Program-made: the position numbers and the translations under genes | Notes under the pieces: generated by a model | Seen by the model: the letters and a program-made list of their open reading frames with translations, nothing else | What the model was told of the DNA's origin: nothing | Database searches by the model: none | DNA from: Saccharothrix luteola | GTDB lineage: Bacteria > Actinomycetota > Actinomycetes > Mycobacteriales > Pseudonocardiaceae | Assembly: GCF_020859565.1 (NCBI RefSeq) | Contig: NZ_JAJHUO010000015.1 | Location: 191,230-251,041 of the forward strand | DNA: 59,812 nucleotides | Reading direction: 5' to 3' | Part shown: positions 35,358-45,107 of the stretch, in pieces | How positions within the stretch are numbered: the first letter of the stretch is position 1 | Layout of the letters: each line of letters starts with the position of its first letter

Positions 35358-37787
35358 TCACAACGGCTCGATGATGTGCACGCGGCCCTCACCGACACCG
35401 GGGACGTTGGGCCTGAGACCATCGTAGTTGAACTCCGGGTCCCGCAGACAGGCCAGGACCTGGGAGACGTCCCAACCAGGGAACTGCGTGGTGGCCTGAT
35501 GGGCATCGGCGGCGCCCTGGGCAGCCATCCCGAAGGCGTTGGCACCCGCGACCCCTTCGCTCCGCTCGGCCGTACCGGCCAGCCCGGTCACCCACACCTT
35601 CACCCACGGGTAGTTGGACAGGACGCCCGATGCCGCCACCACCACCCCGCCCGGCCCGGAGATCATCCGGATCGGACGGTCCACGCGGTCCTTGCACGCC
35701 TTCACGTCCGCACCGATGGAGAGCAGCTTGAGCAGCTGGTCGCCGCGGCTGGCGACGACCGGCACGACGGTGTCGGCTTCGGTGCACAGCCTCTCCACGT
35801 CCTCTCTCTTCAGGGTGGGCTCGGCTGTGCCGTTGTTGGCGGGCACCTCTTTCGCCACGACGTCCTTCTCCTCCGAGCCGATGTTGCGCTCGTTCAGGTC
35901 GGCCCGGAGTTCGTTGCTGAAGTAGGTGTCGTCGGGGTCGTAGACGACCGCGGCGCCCAAGTTGCCGGGTTGTGCTCGCACCCATTTCGCGATCTCCTCC
36001 GCGAACGCCGCGTTGAACGGGGAGGAGAGGAACATGTTGGGGTTGGCGGTCATGCCGCTGCCGTACATCGCCGCGCCGATCACCGGGATGCCGGTGAGGC
36101 CGCCGATGGCGTCGAGCGCCTGTGGCCTGCTCTGCGAGATGCCGATGACGGCCGCCAGTTCGCCGCGCCCTGCCCGCTTGCGCGCCGCGATCCGCTCGGC
36201 GACCCACTGCCCGTCGGCGAACCGGTCGCCGCTGTTGGCCAAGACCAGCTTCACCGGCACCTTGCCATCGTCGCTGTCGGCCAGCTGGTTGTGCTCCTTC
36301 TGCTTGCCCACCACACCTTTCAGCTGCCAGATGGCGTTCGGCGGCGCCGTGCTCTCGGCCTGGTCGGCTCGGGTCAGCGGGCCGAAGAAGACCACGGTCC
36401 GGTAGTAGCGCGGATTGCCCTGTCGGTCTTTGAGCCTGTCCACGGCATCGTTGTTCTCGGCCGTCTGCCGTTCGAGGGCCGCGAGGTCGGGCACGAGATC
36501 GTTGTCGATGATCTTGCCGCTGACGAAGCTGCACCCGCTGTCGATGACACCGACCCGCTCACCGGTGCCATTGATCTTCGTCTCCGAGCAGCCACCCAGC
36601 AGGTACTGATAGGCCCCGAAACCGGCCGCACCCGCCAGCAGTGCGATCACGACGGCCAACGGCGCGACCGCCGACAGACCCGGTACCCGCGGTGTGACGT
36701 GGCGGTGGGACCCGATCCATATCCCGACAGCGGGGTTCTCCTCCGCGGCCTTCTCACCGGCAACCGGCAGGCGGGCCGCCAGGTACGGCGGCTTGGGCAG
36801 TGCCGTCCGTTCGCCGTTGACGAACCGATTCAACGTGGCCGCCGCGTCCGGCACGCTGTGGGTGGTCGTGGCCACGCGAGCCGCGTGATCCGGGTTCAGG
36901 GCGCCGACGATCAGCAACGGCGCGGGATTGAGATCCTTCATCTGCTCGGCGAACTCGTCGAGCAGGGCCGCGACGTGCGGCTGGGCACCGTCCAACAGCA
37001 GCATCGGTGTCCACCGGCGTCGCCGACGGCGCGGCGATATCCGGCCGGGCCGCATCAGGTCGGACAGATCCTCCAGCAAGGCTTTGACGAGGACCTGGCG
37101 GCGCAGGTTGTCGAGACGCCCGGTCTTCAGCTCACCGATGGACAGCAATGACAACGCTTGGGAGGCGAAATCACCCGGGTTGCCGGTCGCGCTCTTCACC
37201 AGGTCGCGGAGCCAGCGTGTCGAGCGACCGTTGAGGATCCTGGTGTACAGCCACTTCAGCGGGCCGCTCAGAATCGCGGTGAGCAACGTCCCGATCAGAT
37301 GGACCGGTAAGTCCGCTTGGCTCATCTCACGAGCCCAACCGAGCACAGGCTTGCGGCTCTCCCAACGCTGGTACAGCAGGGCGAGGAGCCTCGCTCTCTG
37401 CGTAGCGCGTCCTGCCGCGCCGACCTCTCCGTCGGCATCGAGGATGTCCTGGGCCAGTTGGAACCGCCGGGGTCTCCAGTTCTTGCCGGCGGTGCGGGGG
37501 ATGCGATCTCGCAGCTTCTGCACGAGCAAGTCCAGCAGCGCCACATACGGCGGCAACCCCGTCGTGGCGGCTGACTCGACGAGATCCTTGTCCGCGTACG
37601 CGTGCGGCACCAGAGCGCTGTCCCCCAAACCGGACAGCCGGTCCTTGAGGTCGGAGAGGAACTGCGCGTTCAAATCCGGATCGGACGAGGTCGCCACGAC
37701 CACCAGGGAAGGCAGCTTGGGGCTGTGGCACGTGACGTCGTCGAGCAGGGAAACCAGCCTGTCCATGCCATCGACCGGTTTGAGCAT
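35358..37787 (-). CDS. Membrane receptor-like protein with extracellular type-1 periplasmic-binding domain
   Basis: This 809-residue protein has a cytoplasmic part (1-370), one membrane helix (about 372-395, LSAVAPLAVVIALLAGAAGFGAY) and an extracellular type-1 periplasmic-binding domain of the branched-chain-amino-acid-binding kind (about 400-809; GVIDSG, PVKLVLANSGD, AAVIGISQSRPQALDAIGG). The cytoplasmic part resembles STAND-like ATPases (MLLLDGAQPH as a Walker-B-like strand), but where a P-loop is expected it reads VVVATSSDPDLNAQF, with no GxxxxGK. GGAGG precedes the ATG at good spacing. I infer a ligand sensor signalling across the membrane. It is not a transporter component, since no permeases are near. 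Confidence 0.8.
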   Translation of the reverse strand: MLKPVDGMDRLVSLLDDVTCHSPKLPSLVVVATSSDPDLNAQFLSDLKDRLSGLGDSALVPHAYADKDLVESAATTGLPPYVALLDLLVQKLRDRIPRTAGKNWRPRRFQLAQDILDADGEVGAAGRATQRARLLALLYQRWESRKPVLGWAREMSQADLPVHLIGTLLTAILSGPLKWLYTRILNGRSTRWLRDLVKSATGNPGDFASQALSLLSIGELKTGRLDNLRRQVLVKALLEDLSDLMRPGRISPRRRRRRWTPMLLLDGAQPHVAALLDEFAEQMKDLNPAPLLIVGALNPDHAARVATTTHSVPDAAATLNRFVNGERTALPKPPYLAARLPVAGEKAAEENPAVGIWIGSHRHVTPRVPGLSAVAPLAVVIALLAGAAGFGAYQYLLGGCSETKINGTGERVGVIDSGCSFVSGKIIDNDLVPDLAALERQTAENNDAVDRLKDRQGNPRYYRTVVFFGPLTRADQAESTAPPNAIWQLKGVVGKQKEHNQLADSDDGKVPVKLVLANSGDRFADGQWVAERIAARKRAGRGELAAVIGISQSRPQALDAIGGLTGIPVIGAAMYGSGMTANPNMFLSSPFNAAFAEEIAKWVRAQPGNLGAAVVYDPDDTYFSNELRADLNERNIGSEEKDVVAKEVPANNGTAEPTLKREDVERLCTEADTVVPVVASRGDQLLKLLSIGADVKACKDRVDRPIRMISGPGGVVVAASGVLSNYPWVKVWVTGLAGTAERSEGVAGANAFGMAAQGAADAHQATTQFPGWDVSQVLACLRDPEFNYDGLRPNVPGVGEGRVHIIEPL

Positions 37788-38593
37788 TTAGACCTCCACT
37801 ATGTTTCCACAAAGTCCCTACATCGATCAAGTCACAGTCAGCGCCGAGACGTACCCGCATGCGATGCGCAGTTTACGAACCGATAATCACGAGGTAGGCA
37901 CGTGCATACCACCCGGCTTCATCGGCCACGAGTAGCAGCCGTTCGACTCTCCGTCGGCACGCCGCTAAAACATGTCACGTCTAATCAGTTACAAACGTGA
38001 CGGCGTACGCCGCCCGGACGGGCATCCCCTAACCGTTGCACTCGCGGCATGACATCGGCCTGCCGACCCGAACTTCATCATGACAATCGCCACGACGACA
38101 TGGCGATACGTTATGCAGCTAACTCGTCACGCGTCTCCTACCAAGAGAAAGGCAGGCCAAGAAGCGACGACCTCCGATCATCGCGGTAGCGACACCTTAC
38201 GGCTCGCCCGTGCGACTGGATCCGCAATTTTCGGTAGTTACCCGATTCGTGATCTCACGGGCTCACGACACCAAGAGAGCAGCGCCACATAGGGCATCCC
38301 GTACGGCCAGTCGGTCGAAGGCCGCAGAGGTAGTACCTCTGATGCGACGCGCGGGTAGATACATGCCGGACACCGCCCAGCGCCGAGCGGTCTGCCAATC
38401 GCGCCAAGCGGCTGAACGCAAGGACGAGCGACACGGCGGGCAGATCACCCGAACCGGAATGAGCTTCCACGTCTGAACGTGCGCCGCACATAGCGGCAAT
38501 CGCGGCTGCGGGGTTCCAGAACTCTGCGACTGAGCGCTGAACTGCGGGATCGCGCACCATGAGCCGTCGAGGCATGATCGCGAGGCGCGGCGC
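37788..38593. other. AT-richer intergenic region
   Basis: This 800-nt stretch is lower in GC than the rest of the window. It contains the upstream region of the receptor-like gene and no frame with a ribosome site and recognisable protein. I see no RNA gene. It may be acquired DNA or a long regulatory region. Confidence 0.45.
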
Positions 38594-39267
38594 TACGACT
38601 GCTCTACCTGATCTTCGTCCGGCTCGTTGGCCGGCCAGTCCTGCCCGGCCGGTCATCGGCGGCCAAAGACGTGGAGCTGCTGGTGCTGCGGCACGAGATC
38701 GCCGTCCTGGTACGCCAACTCGGTGACGCCCGTCCGCAGTTTTCCCGCCGACCGGGCGTTCCTCGCGGCACTACCGCCCTGCCTCCCAACCGCCACGCGT
38801 TATCGGCTCCCAACTGCTGGTCCGTCCGGAGACGGTACTGCGGTGGCACCGCGACCTCCTCGCGCGCCACCACTCCCCCAGGTCCCACGCCAATCGGCCC
38901 GACCGACCACGAACCATCCGCTCGATCCGACTCCTGGCGCTGTGCCTGGCGCAGGAGAACCCCGCCTGGGGCTACCGCCGCATCCACGGCGAACTCCTGG
39001 TACTCGGCATCGACGTCGCCGCGTCGACGGCGTGGCAGATCCTCCCGGCCGCACCCTCATCTGGAACCAACAGCACCTGCTCCAGCGCCCTGCGCGAGTA
39101 CGAGAAGTCCTACAACACCCACCGACCCCACCAAGGCATCGGCAACGCACGACTGCTACGCGCTCTTACACGAGTCGTCACCGATCAAGCAGCGATCATC
39201 CGACTCGACATCCACCGACGGCAACGACTGGGCGGCATCCTCGACGAGTACCACCACGCCGCCTGAC
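38594..39267 (+). pseudogene. Integrase-core transposase pseudogene
   Basis: Pieces in several frames read LLYLIFVRLVGRP, DVELLVLRHEIAVLVRQLGD, then ENPAWGYRRIHGELLVLGIDVAASTAWQIL and YEKSYNTHRPHQGIGNARLL, ending with RLDIHRRQRLGGILDEYHHAA and a stop. This is the order of a common actinobacterial integrase-core transposase, but the frames change repeatedly and the DDE core is deleted. It has disrupted or replaced the 3' part of a minus-strand gene at about 39300. Confidence 0.8.
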
Positions 39268-39300
39268 CTGCACGGACGACATTTTCGGCGAGCACAACGT
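39208..39300 (+). repeat. Transposon 3' end, copy 1 (pairs with 59529-59622)
   Basis: The last codons of the transposase and about 40 nt beyond the stop (TGACCTGCACGGACGACA, then TTTTCGGC) recur with few changes at 59529-59622. The conserved non-coding tail suggests the element's terminus lies near 39300. Confidence 0.8.
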
Positions 39301-39459
39301 CAGGAGGATCTCTTCGTCGGACCGGTCGGTGACGTCGACGTCCAACCGCACCCGGCCCGGCTCGACGCCGTCGCGGCGCAGATCGGCGATCAGGCCGGCG
39401 AACACCGCCGTCATGTACTCGGCGAAAGGCTGCCCCGGTCGACGGACGACGAAGTTCAT
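39296..39459 (-). pseudogene. 5' fragment of an unidentified gene cut by a transposon end
   Basis: An ATG at 39459 opens a natural-looking frame: MNFVVRRPGQPFAEYMTAVF, then AGLIADLRRDGVEPGRVRLDVDVTD and DEEILLTLC. At about 39300 it runs into the transposon 3' end and continues only as noise. I do not recognise the family. It seems to be the first 50-55 codons of a gene truncated by insertion or deletion. Confidence 0.55.
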
Positions 39460-39479
39460 CCGCCTACGGTAACCAGCAC

Positions 39480-39964
39480 CCGGTCACCACGAACGGGTGA
39501 CGGCACGCGACCGCCGAGGTACGCGGCGGCCAGCCTGGGGTGAACGCGGTGATCGAGGCCGGGGCCGAGCTCCAGGCGATGGCCGAGGCCGCCACCTCGA
39601 CCAGCACCACGTCCCCCGAGCACCAGGACGTCAACCCGCTGCCGCTCTGTCGGCAATGACCGGGGTTCCTGGTCCGTGCGCCCGACCCGACCGAGACGCA
39701 CGCGGTGCCCGACAACGGCCGCCGAGGTCGAGGCGATGACCAGCACCCGCGGCGACGCAAGCCCACCTCCGGCAACACGTCACCAGGCTGACCCTGCGCG
39801 CGTCGACCAACTCGACCCGGTCTTCGAACCACCAAGCCGTTGTCGCCGAAGCTTCGTCGCGTGCACGATCGGGGAAGGGATCCTCCGCAGCGGGCGGTGC
39901 GCGGCGGTCCACTGGCTAGGGGGACCTGCTGCGCTCGGGCGCTCGTCCGGCCTAGGGAAGAGAG
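39480..39964. other. Degenerate mosaic region sharing blocks with 44.1 kb
   Basis: No complete gene is seen. A short plus-strand frame at about 39543-39659 (VIEAGAELQAMAEAATSTSTTSP) looks like a remnant. A block at 39688-39728 (CCCGACCCGACCGAGACGCA, then CGCGGTGCCCGACAACG) matches 44101-44150, and GGCCGCCGAGGTCGAGG at about 39718 recurs at about 44998. Confidence 0.5.
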
Positions 39965-40718
39965 GTGCCCGGTCGGGAGCAGGCCAAGAAGTCCACCCTC
40001 GACGCCTACCTGCGCGGCTGCGGTGTCACCGGCGACACCGAGCGACAGCTCTGGCTGCTCAAGTGGGACAAGCTGCTCGCCGACACCACGGCCCCCGCCC
40101 CACGCCCGGCGCCACCGCCCACGCCGGTCCCCGTCCAGACCGCGCTGCCCGATTGGCTGCTACCCCCACCGGCGCGACCGGCCCACCCACAGCCGAACTA
40201 CCGGCACCTGCCCCACCCACAGCCCTCCACCCGACCCGAAGGGACCGAACACCCCCCGCACCAGCCGGCTCCCGCTGCCCGCACAACCAACCACCAAGGA
40301 GAAGCTCGGCAGAACCGGCCGAGAGGATGTCCGGATCAGAACCGCCGCTCTGCACAGGCGCACGGAGCCGCCGTGGAGGTCGCCGTGGTGGCGTACGGCG
40401 TGGGCCGAGTTCAACCGCGTCAGACCCGACCCGAGCCGCCGCAGCCGCTACGGCGACGTCGAGCCAATCAACGCTCTCCAGGACAACGGTCCCGCCGTCG
40501 ACGTCCTAGCCGCCATGCAACCCGACATCGCCGCCGCGCTGTTGAGCAGCCTGCTCGACATGACCGCGGCGGACATCCTCAGCCGCATGACGGGGCAGGA
40601 GGCCAAGGAGATCATCGAGGCGACGGAGGCGCTGCACGGCGACGTCCAGCCCACACCGTCCGACCGGCGCCCCACGCCCGTCGTCCCGACAGATCCCCGC
40701 CGACCACGGGCGTCGTGA
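39965..40718 (+). pseudogene. Frameshifted gene with helix-turn-helix-like start
   Basis: The first part (GREQAKKSTLDAYLRGCGVTGDTERQLWLLKWDKLLAD) resembles the end of the XRE-like module at the head of many actinomycete regulators. A Pro-rich linker follows. After a frame change the sequence reads AEFNRVRPDPSRRSRYGDVEP, then MQPDIAAALLSSLLDMTAADILSRMTGQEAKEIIEA, a natural helical C-terminus ending at 40718. No single frame spans both, and the N-terminus is incomplete. Confidence 0.45.
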
Positions 40719-40881
40719 CCGACGAGGAGAGCCGCGTCAGCATCGGAACTCCGCTGATCGGCCACAGCTGATCAGCACGCCGCAGCGCGGGAGCGGAACC
40801 AGCCAAACTCGCCGAGGACGGGCTGACGACGAAATCCGTTGTTCAGTGGCTTTGACGATGTCGCCTGGCGCTGTTCCCGAG

Positions 40882-43620
40882 TTACCGGTGATCGTTTCCC
40901 GCCTGGGATGCGGTCCGTGAACGGTCAGTGGCTCCGCCCGGACTGCCGTCGGTGGCGTGGTCGTCGAGTTGTTGTTGGACGCGTTGGGCGTCGGTATCGC
41001 GGCCTTGGTCGCGATAGAGCTGTATCGCCTCCTGCCACACCGTGCGGGCTTGGTCGTGTTGCCCAAGGGTGATGTGGGAGTGGCCGATGCTGTCGAGGGT
41101 GCTCGCGATCTGGTAGGTGTAGCCGAGTGCGCGGAACAGGGTGAGGGCCTGGTGATAGTGGTCGACGGCCTGTCGGTGGTCGCCGGTCCGGTGGGCGATA
41201 AACCCGAGGCTGTCCAGGGCTTCTGCTTCGCCGTCGGGGTAGTGGTGGTGTCGGAACAGGGTGAGGGCGGCGAGGCAGTGGTCGCGGGCGGTGTCGAACT
41301 CGCCCAGACGCGCGGCGAACCAGCCCACCGCGTTGAGCGCGGTGCCCTCCCACTCAGGATGGTCCGGTCGGTCGATGGTGCGGTACAGGTCCAGGGCGTG
41401 TCGGGCGTGGTCCAGTGCCCGTCGGTCGTCCCCCTGGCTCCCCCAGGTGAACGCGAGCACCTGATGGGTGTGTGCCTGTTCAGTGGGGTTGCGGTCACGC
41501 ATGGCCAGGTCGAGGGCCTTGTCCAGGTGCCCGGTGGCCTGCTTGTGCAGGCGCAGCCGGGAACAGGCGTGACCGAGGAATCGATGGGCCCGGCTGCGTG
41601 CGGCGGGGTCGGACAGGCGTTCGGCGGCCTCAAGAGCCGCCTGCCATACGGCGAGCGCGTCGCGCCCGTGTCCGCGCCGGAAGAGGAAGGTCTCCAATGC
41701 CCAGGCGAGGTGCCAGACGACCTGGTGGCGGCCGAGGCGGGCGGCGGCGCGCTGAGTGGCCAGCAGGGTTGCATGCTCGGCCTCCAGCCAAGCCTCCGCG
41801 CCTGTCGTGTCGGGCAGTGGGTGGGGGTGGGCGCCGGGCACGGGCGGATGGAGGTGCAGAAGCAGGCGGTGAGGGTTCAAGAGGCGGTCGGCGGCGAAAG
41901 CGGTGTGCAGGTGGAAGTCCGTTATCCGGACCAGGGCCGCCTTCCGCACGTCATCGGGCAGGTCGTGGGCGGTGGTGACGGCGTAGTCGCGGACCAGGTC
42001 GTGCATCGCGTACCGCCCGCCTGGTCGCCGCTCGAGCAGGGACGCGTCTTCCAGCACCGTCAGCGCCTTGCGCGTGCGGGCGGGTGGAAGGCCGGCGAGG
42101 CAGGCGGCGGCGGGCAGGGTGGAGTCGGGGCCGGGAGCGATGCCCAGCAGCCCGAAGACGGTGCGGTGCTCGTCGGTAAGCCTGCGCAGGGACCAGGACA
42201 GCACGGTGGACAGGCTGGTGGCTGGATCGTCGTCGTCGAGCATGTCCAGGCCCAGCTCGCGCAGTTCGGTGGCGAACTCGGCCAACGGGATCTTCGGGCG
42301 TAGGGAGGCGTGGCGGGCCGTGATCGACAGGGCCAGCGGGTAGCGCCCGCATAGTGCGATCAGGTCGTCGGTGGCCTCGGGTTCTGCGGCCACTCGTGCG
42401 TTACCGAGGCGTTCGGTCAACAGGACACGGGCTTCGTCCCGGGAGAGAATGCCGAGTTGCACGTGGCGGGCGCCGTGCCGGTCGATCAGCGAGGCGAGTT
42501 TGGCTCGGCTGGTGACCAGTACGGTGCAGGTCGGGGTACCGGGCAACAGTGGGACGACCTGGTCGGCGGTGGCGGCGTTGTCCAGCACGATCAGCATCCG
42601 TCTGCCCGCTACCAGGCTGCGGTACAGCGCCGCCTGGGCGTCGAGGGCGGTCGGCAGGCGGCCGGGGTCGACGCCGAGCGCGTCGAGGAAGCCGCGCACC
42701 GCCGCCGCCGGGTGGAGGGGGTGGTCGTCGGGGCTGAAACCGCGCAGGTCGACGAACAACTGCCCGTCCGGGAAGCGGTCGGCATGGTGGTGCGCCCAGT
42801 GCAGCGCCAACCAGGTCTTGCCGATACCGCCGGCCCCGCCCAGCGCGGAGATCACCACCGCCGCCCCCGCGGCGGGGTCGATGCCGACGGGCGTCAGGAC
42901 GCGGTCCAGCTCTGACAGGTGGTCGTCGCGGCCGACGAACGACGCCGGCGCCCCCGGTAACTGTCGGGGTGTCGCGCCATCGTCGTGGGGTGTGACCGGG
43001 TTCGCCAGCCGGTCGAGTACGGCCGGGTCGGAGGGGTAGGGGTGGTCGGGCAGGGCGATCCAGGCGGTGTCGCGGACCTCCTTCACCCGTACCGGCACCG
43101 GCCGGAAGGTCGCGGGGTCGAGCCCGGCGCAGTGGCGGACGACCTCGTCGAACAGCCAGCGTGACACGACCAGCGCGACAAGGCCCGGTGAGTCGGCGAG
43201 CGCCTGGCGCAACGGGGGCGCGTCCAGCAGCCGGAAGGCCGTGGTCACCGCGGTCGAGGTGACGCCGTGGCCGTCGAAGACCACTTCGCCACCGTGTACC
43301 GCTACCCGCAGCCGAGTGCGCTGGGCGGCCGGGCTGGTGTCGTTGTGCCCGCGCAACGCCTCCGCCAACGCCCCCGGTAACACCTCCACCAGCGGAGCCT
43401 TGGTGTAGCCCGGCGGGACCAGCACGAACACGCTGTCGCCGCGGTCCTCGTGGTAGCAGTCGTCCCACGGCACCCCGGCCGCGCGCAGGGCGTCGGCGAT
43501 CACCCGGTACAGACCGGCCCGGGTGCCCACCTGGTGAGGCAGCGTCCGACGCGGATCCCCGAAACCCTCCACGTCCACCACGACGATCGTGCGATGGACG
43601 GCTTGACCGGAACCCGTCAT
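40882..43620 (-). CDS. Cyclase-like / NB-ARC / TPR signalling protein
   Basis: This 912-residue protein combines three modules. Residues 1-190 resemble a nucleotidyl-cyclase fold (IVVVDVEGFGD and EDRGDSVFVLVP, with possible metal Asp residues). Residues about 225-500 are an NB-ARC NTPase with Walker A GGAGGIGKT, Walker B MLIVLDN and the C-terminal MHDLVRDYA motif. The rest is TPR repeats (for example ALDHARHALDLYR, QAVDHYHQALTLF). The ATG at 43620 has GGAGG 6 nt upstream, better than the GTG at 43626. NB-ARC proteins are ligand-gated switches; here the N-terminal domain would be the effector or sensor. It is not a full AfsR, as no BTAD or DNA-binding domain is seen. Confidence 0.87.
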   Translation of the reverse strand: MTGSGQAVHRTIVVVDVEGFGDPRRTLPHQVGTRAGLYRVIADALRAAGVPWDDCYHEDRGDSVFVLVPPGYTKAPLVEVLPGALAEALRGHNDTSPAAQRTRLRVAVHGGEVVFDGHGVTSTAVTTAFRLLDAPPLRQALADSPGLVALVVSRWLFDEVVRHCAGLDPATFRPVPVRVKEVRDTAWIALPDHPYPSDPAVLDRLANPVTPHDDGATPRQLPGAPASFVGRDDHLSELDRVLTPVGIDPAAGAAVVISALGGAGGIGKTWLALHWAHHHADRFPDGQLFVDLRGFSPDDHPLHPAAAVRGFLDALGVDPGRLPTALDAQAALYRSLVAGRRMLIVLDNAATADQVVPLLPGTPTCTVLVTSRAKLASLIDRHGARHVQLGILSRDEARVLLTERLGNARVAAEPEATDDLIALCGRYPLALSITARHASLRPKIPLAEFATELRELGLDMLDDDDPATSLSTVLSWSLRRLTDEHRTVFGLLGIAPGPDSTLPAAACLAGLPPARTRKALTVLEDASLLERRPGGRYAMHDLVRDYAVTTAHDLPDDVRKAALVRITDFHLHTAFAADRLLNPHRLLLHLHPPVPGAHPHPLPDTTGAEAWLEAEHATLLATQRAAARLGRHQVVWHLAWALETFLFRRGHGRDALAVWQAALEAAERLSDPAARSRAHRFLGHACSRLRLHKQATGHLDKALDLAMRDRNPTEQAHTHQVLAFTWGSQGDDRRALDHARHALDLYRTIDRPDHPEWEGTALNAVGWFAARLGEFDTARDHCLAALTLFRHHHYPDGEAEALDSLGFIAHRTGDHRQAVDHYHQALTLFRALGYTYQIASTLDSIGHSHITLGQHDQARTVWQEAIQLYRDQGRDTDAQRVQQQLDDHATDGSPGGATDRSRTASQAGNDHR

Positions 43621-44368
43621 CCCCACCCTCCAGACAGCATGCCGAGTTCGCCTGCCCGAGCTTGGTCTACCGCACGGCCGATTGCAGCCCTCTCCGGCCC
43701 GACACGCTTATCGCCCGGACGGCCGCACAGATCCACTCGCCCGGCCGAGCCCTCCCCTTCCGCATCAGGTCCCGCGGCTGGCTGCCTCGACACACTCAGG
43801 CCGTCTGCGCCGGCACCCAGCGTCGCCGGGCATACCGTCGGTTGAACCGGACCGATTCCGTCGTCAGTCCAGGACGCCCACGCGGTGGCCGGGCAGCACC
43901 ATGTCGAGAACCACCCCGCCACCTGTCGCGCCGCCGCCCGGAACGAGGTGCACCGGCGTCCGCCGGACAGAACCTGTGCCGGTGTCACCGGTGGTCGACC
44001 GGCCGGACGCCGCGCGGTGCACGCGGTGGCCGAGGACGAACACCAGCGGCCGAGCCCGCAGGCCGAGGACGACGTCGACCACACGCGACCGCCGCCGTGC
44101 CCCGACCCGGCCGAGGCGCACGCGGCGCACGCGGCGCCCGACAACAGCCGCGCGGTGCACGCGGTGGCCGAGGCGCACCGGCGCGGGGCGGGCGCTGAGC
44201 CCGACCCTGCTGAGGCGCACGGTGGCAGCGGCGAACGGTGCGGTGCACGCGGCCACCAGCGCAGAGCGTGCCGTCCTATCTGCAACCGGCCCCGCGATCA
44301 CCTAGGGTCGCCGCCCACCGAGCCCACGACGAACGCGGTGCACCCGAACACCGACACACCGGCGTGGA
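43621..44368. repeat. Degenerate GC-rich repeat region
   Basis: No supportable gene is seen. Motifs such as CACGCGGTGGCCGAGG, GAGGACGACGTCGACCAC and CCCGACCCGGCCGAGGCGCA recur here, and related ones occur at 44880-45100 and 39690-39730. The end (CCGAACACCGACACACCGG, then CGTGGATCAGCGGTGGAC) resembles 45045-45085. The repeats flank the small gene at 44369-44875. Confidence 0.5.
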
Positions 44369-44875
44369 TCAGCGGTGGACAAGACGTAGTGCCGGCCGCA
44401 TCACGCGGTCCTCGTCGGTGAAGCTCACGCGGGCCCGAACGTCGACCAGACCGGCCAGCGCCGCATCCAGCCGCGCCAGCACGGCCGCAGTCTGTACAGT
44501 GCCACCACTCCCGATACCGTCATCGGCCGCCGCCCACCGCTTCAAAACCGCGCCGGCGTCGTCGATCACGGACGCCACCGCCTGGTAGCGGTGCACCAGC
44601 TCGGGCCGAGTCTCCGGGATCTCGCCCCCAGCCAGCGCGGCAAGACCACGGGCGGTGATCACCGCCACCGCCGGACGCACCGTGGAGTCCAACGCGACCA
44701 GTCCACGCCTGACGAACTCCGCCACGCACACCGACACGTCGACCTCACCGTCGGCGGCGGGTTTCCTGGCACGCAGCTCGGCACATGACACCGGTCGACC
44801 AAGATCGGTCAGCAAGTCCAGTACGGCACGATGCCTGGAGCCGAAACGGACACGTTCGGGGAGTACCGGAGTCAC
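44369..44875 (-). CDS. Hypothetical winged-helix-like protein, 168 aa
   Basis: With the GTG at 44875 the product is 168 residues. The N-terminal half looks like a winged helix (SRHRAVLDLLTDLGRPVSCAELRAR, then VSVCVAEFVRRGLVALD and VAVITARGLAAL), and the C-terminal half is helical (YQAVASVIDDAGAVLKRWAA). It may bind DNA. The ribosome site is weak and the longer frame upstream is low complexity. It is flanked on both sides by degenerate repeats. No family was recognised. Confidence 0.6.
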   Translation of the reverse strand: MTPVLPERVRFGSRHRAVLDLLTDLGRPVSCAELRARKPAADGEVDVSVCVAEFVRRGLVALDSTVRPAVAVITARGLAALAGGEIPETRPELVHRYQAVASVIDDAGAVLKRWAAADDGIGSGGTVQTAAVLARLDAALAGLVDVRARVSFTDEDRVMRPALRLVHR

Positions 44876-45107
44876 CCGCGTGATTGTCCACGACCGAGGA
44901 CGACGTCGCCCGCCACCAGAACGGCGGCCGCCGTGCGCGGCCGCCGCGCACGGGCGCGGGCGCCGAGGACGTCGATCAGGACGACCTCGATCACGCGGCC
45001 GCCGAGGTCGAGGTGGACGCCCGTCGACCAGCACCAGCGCACGCCGAACACCAGGCCGCCGGCACACCGGTGTGGACCGAACGTGGACTTATGGTGGAGG
45101 GTCTGGA

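Noticed and set aside
35087..35374. A 95-codon frame beginning with ATG
   Set aside because: The ATG lies inside the 3' end of a transposase remnant read in another frame, and the frame overlaps the end of the receptor gene; no motif supports it.
38080..38476. Short plus-strand frames in the AT-richer region
   Set aside because: No ribosome site, no recognisable motif and unlikely amino-acid composition.
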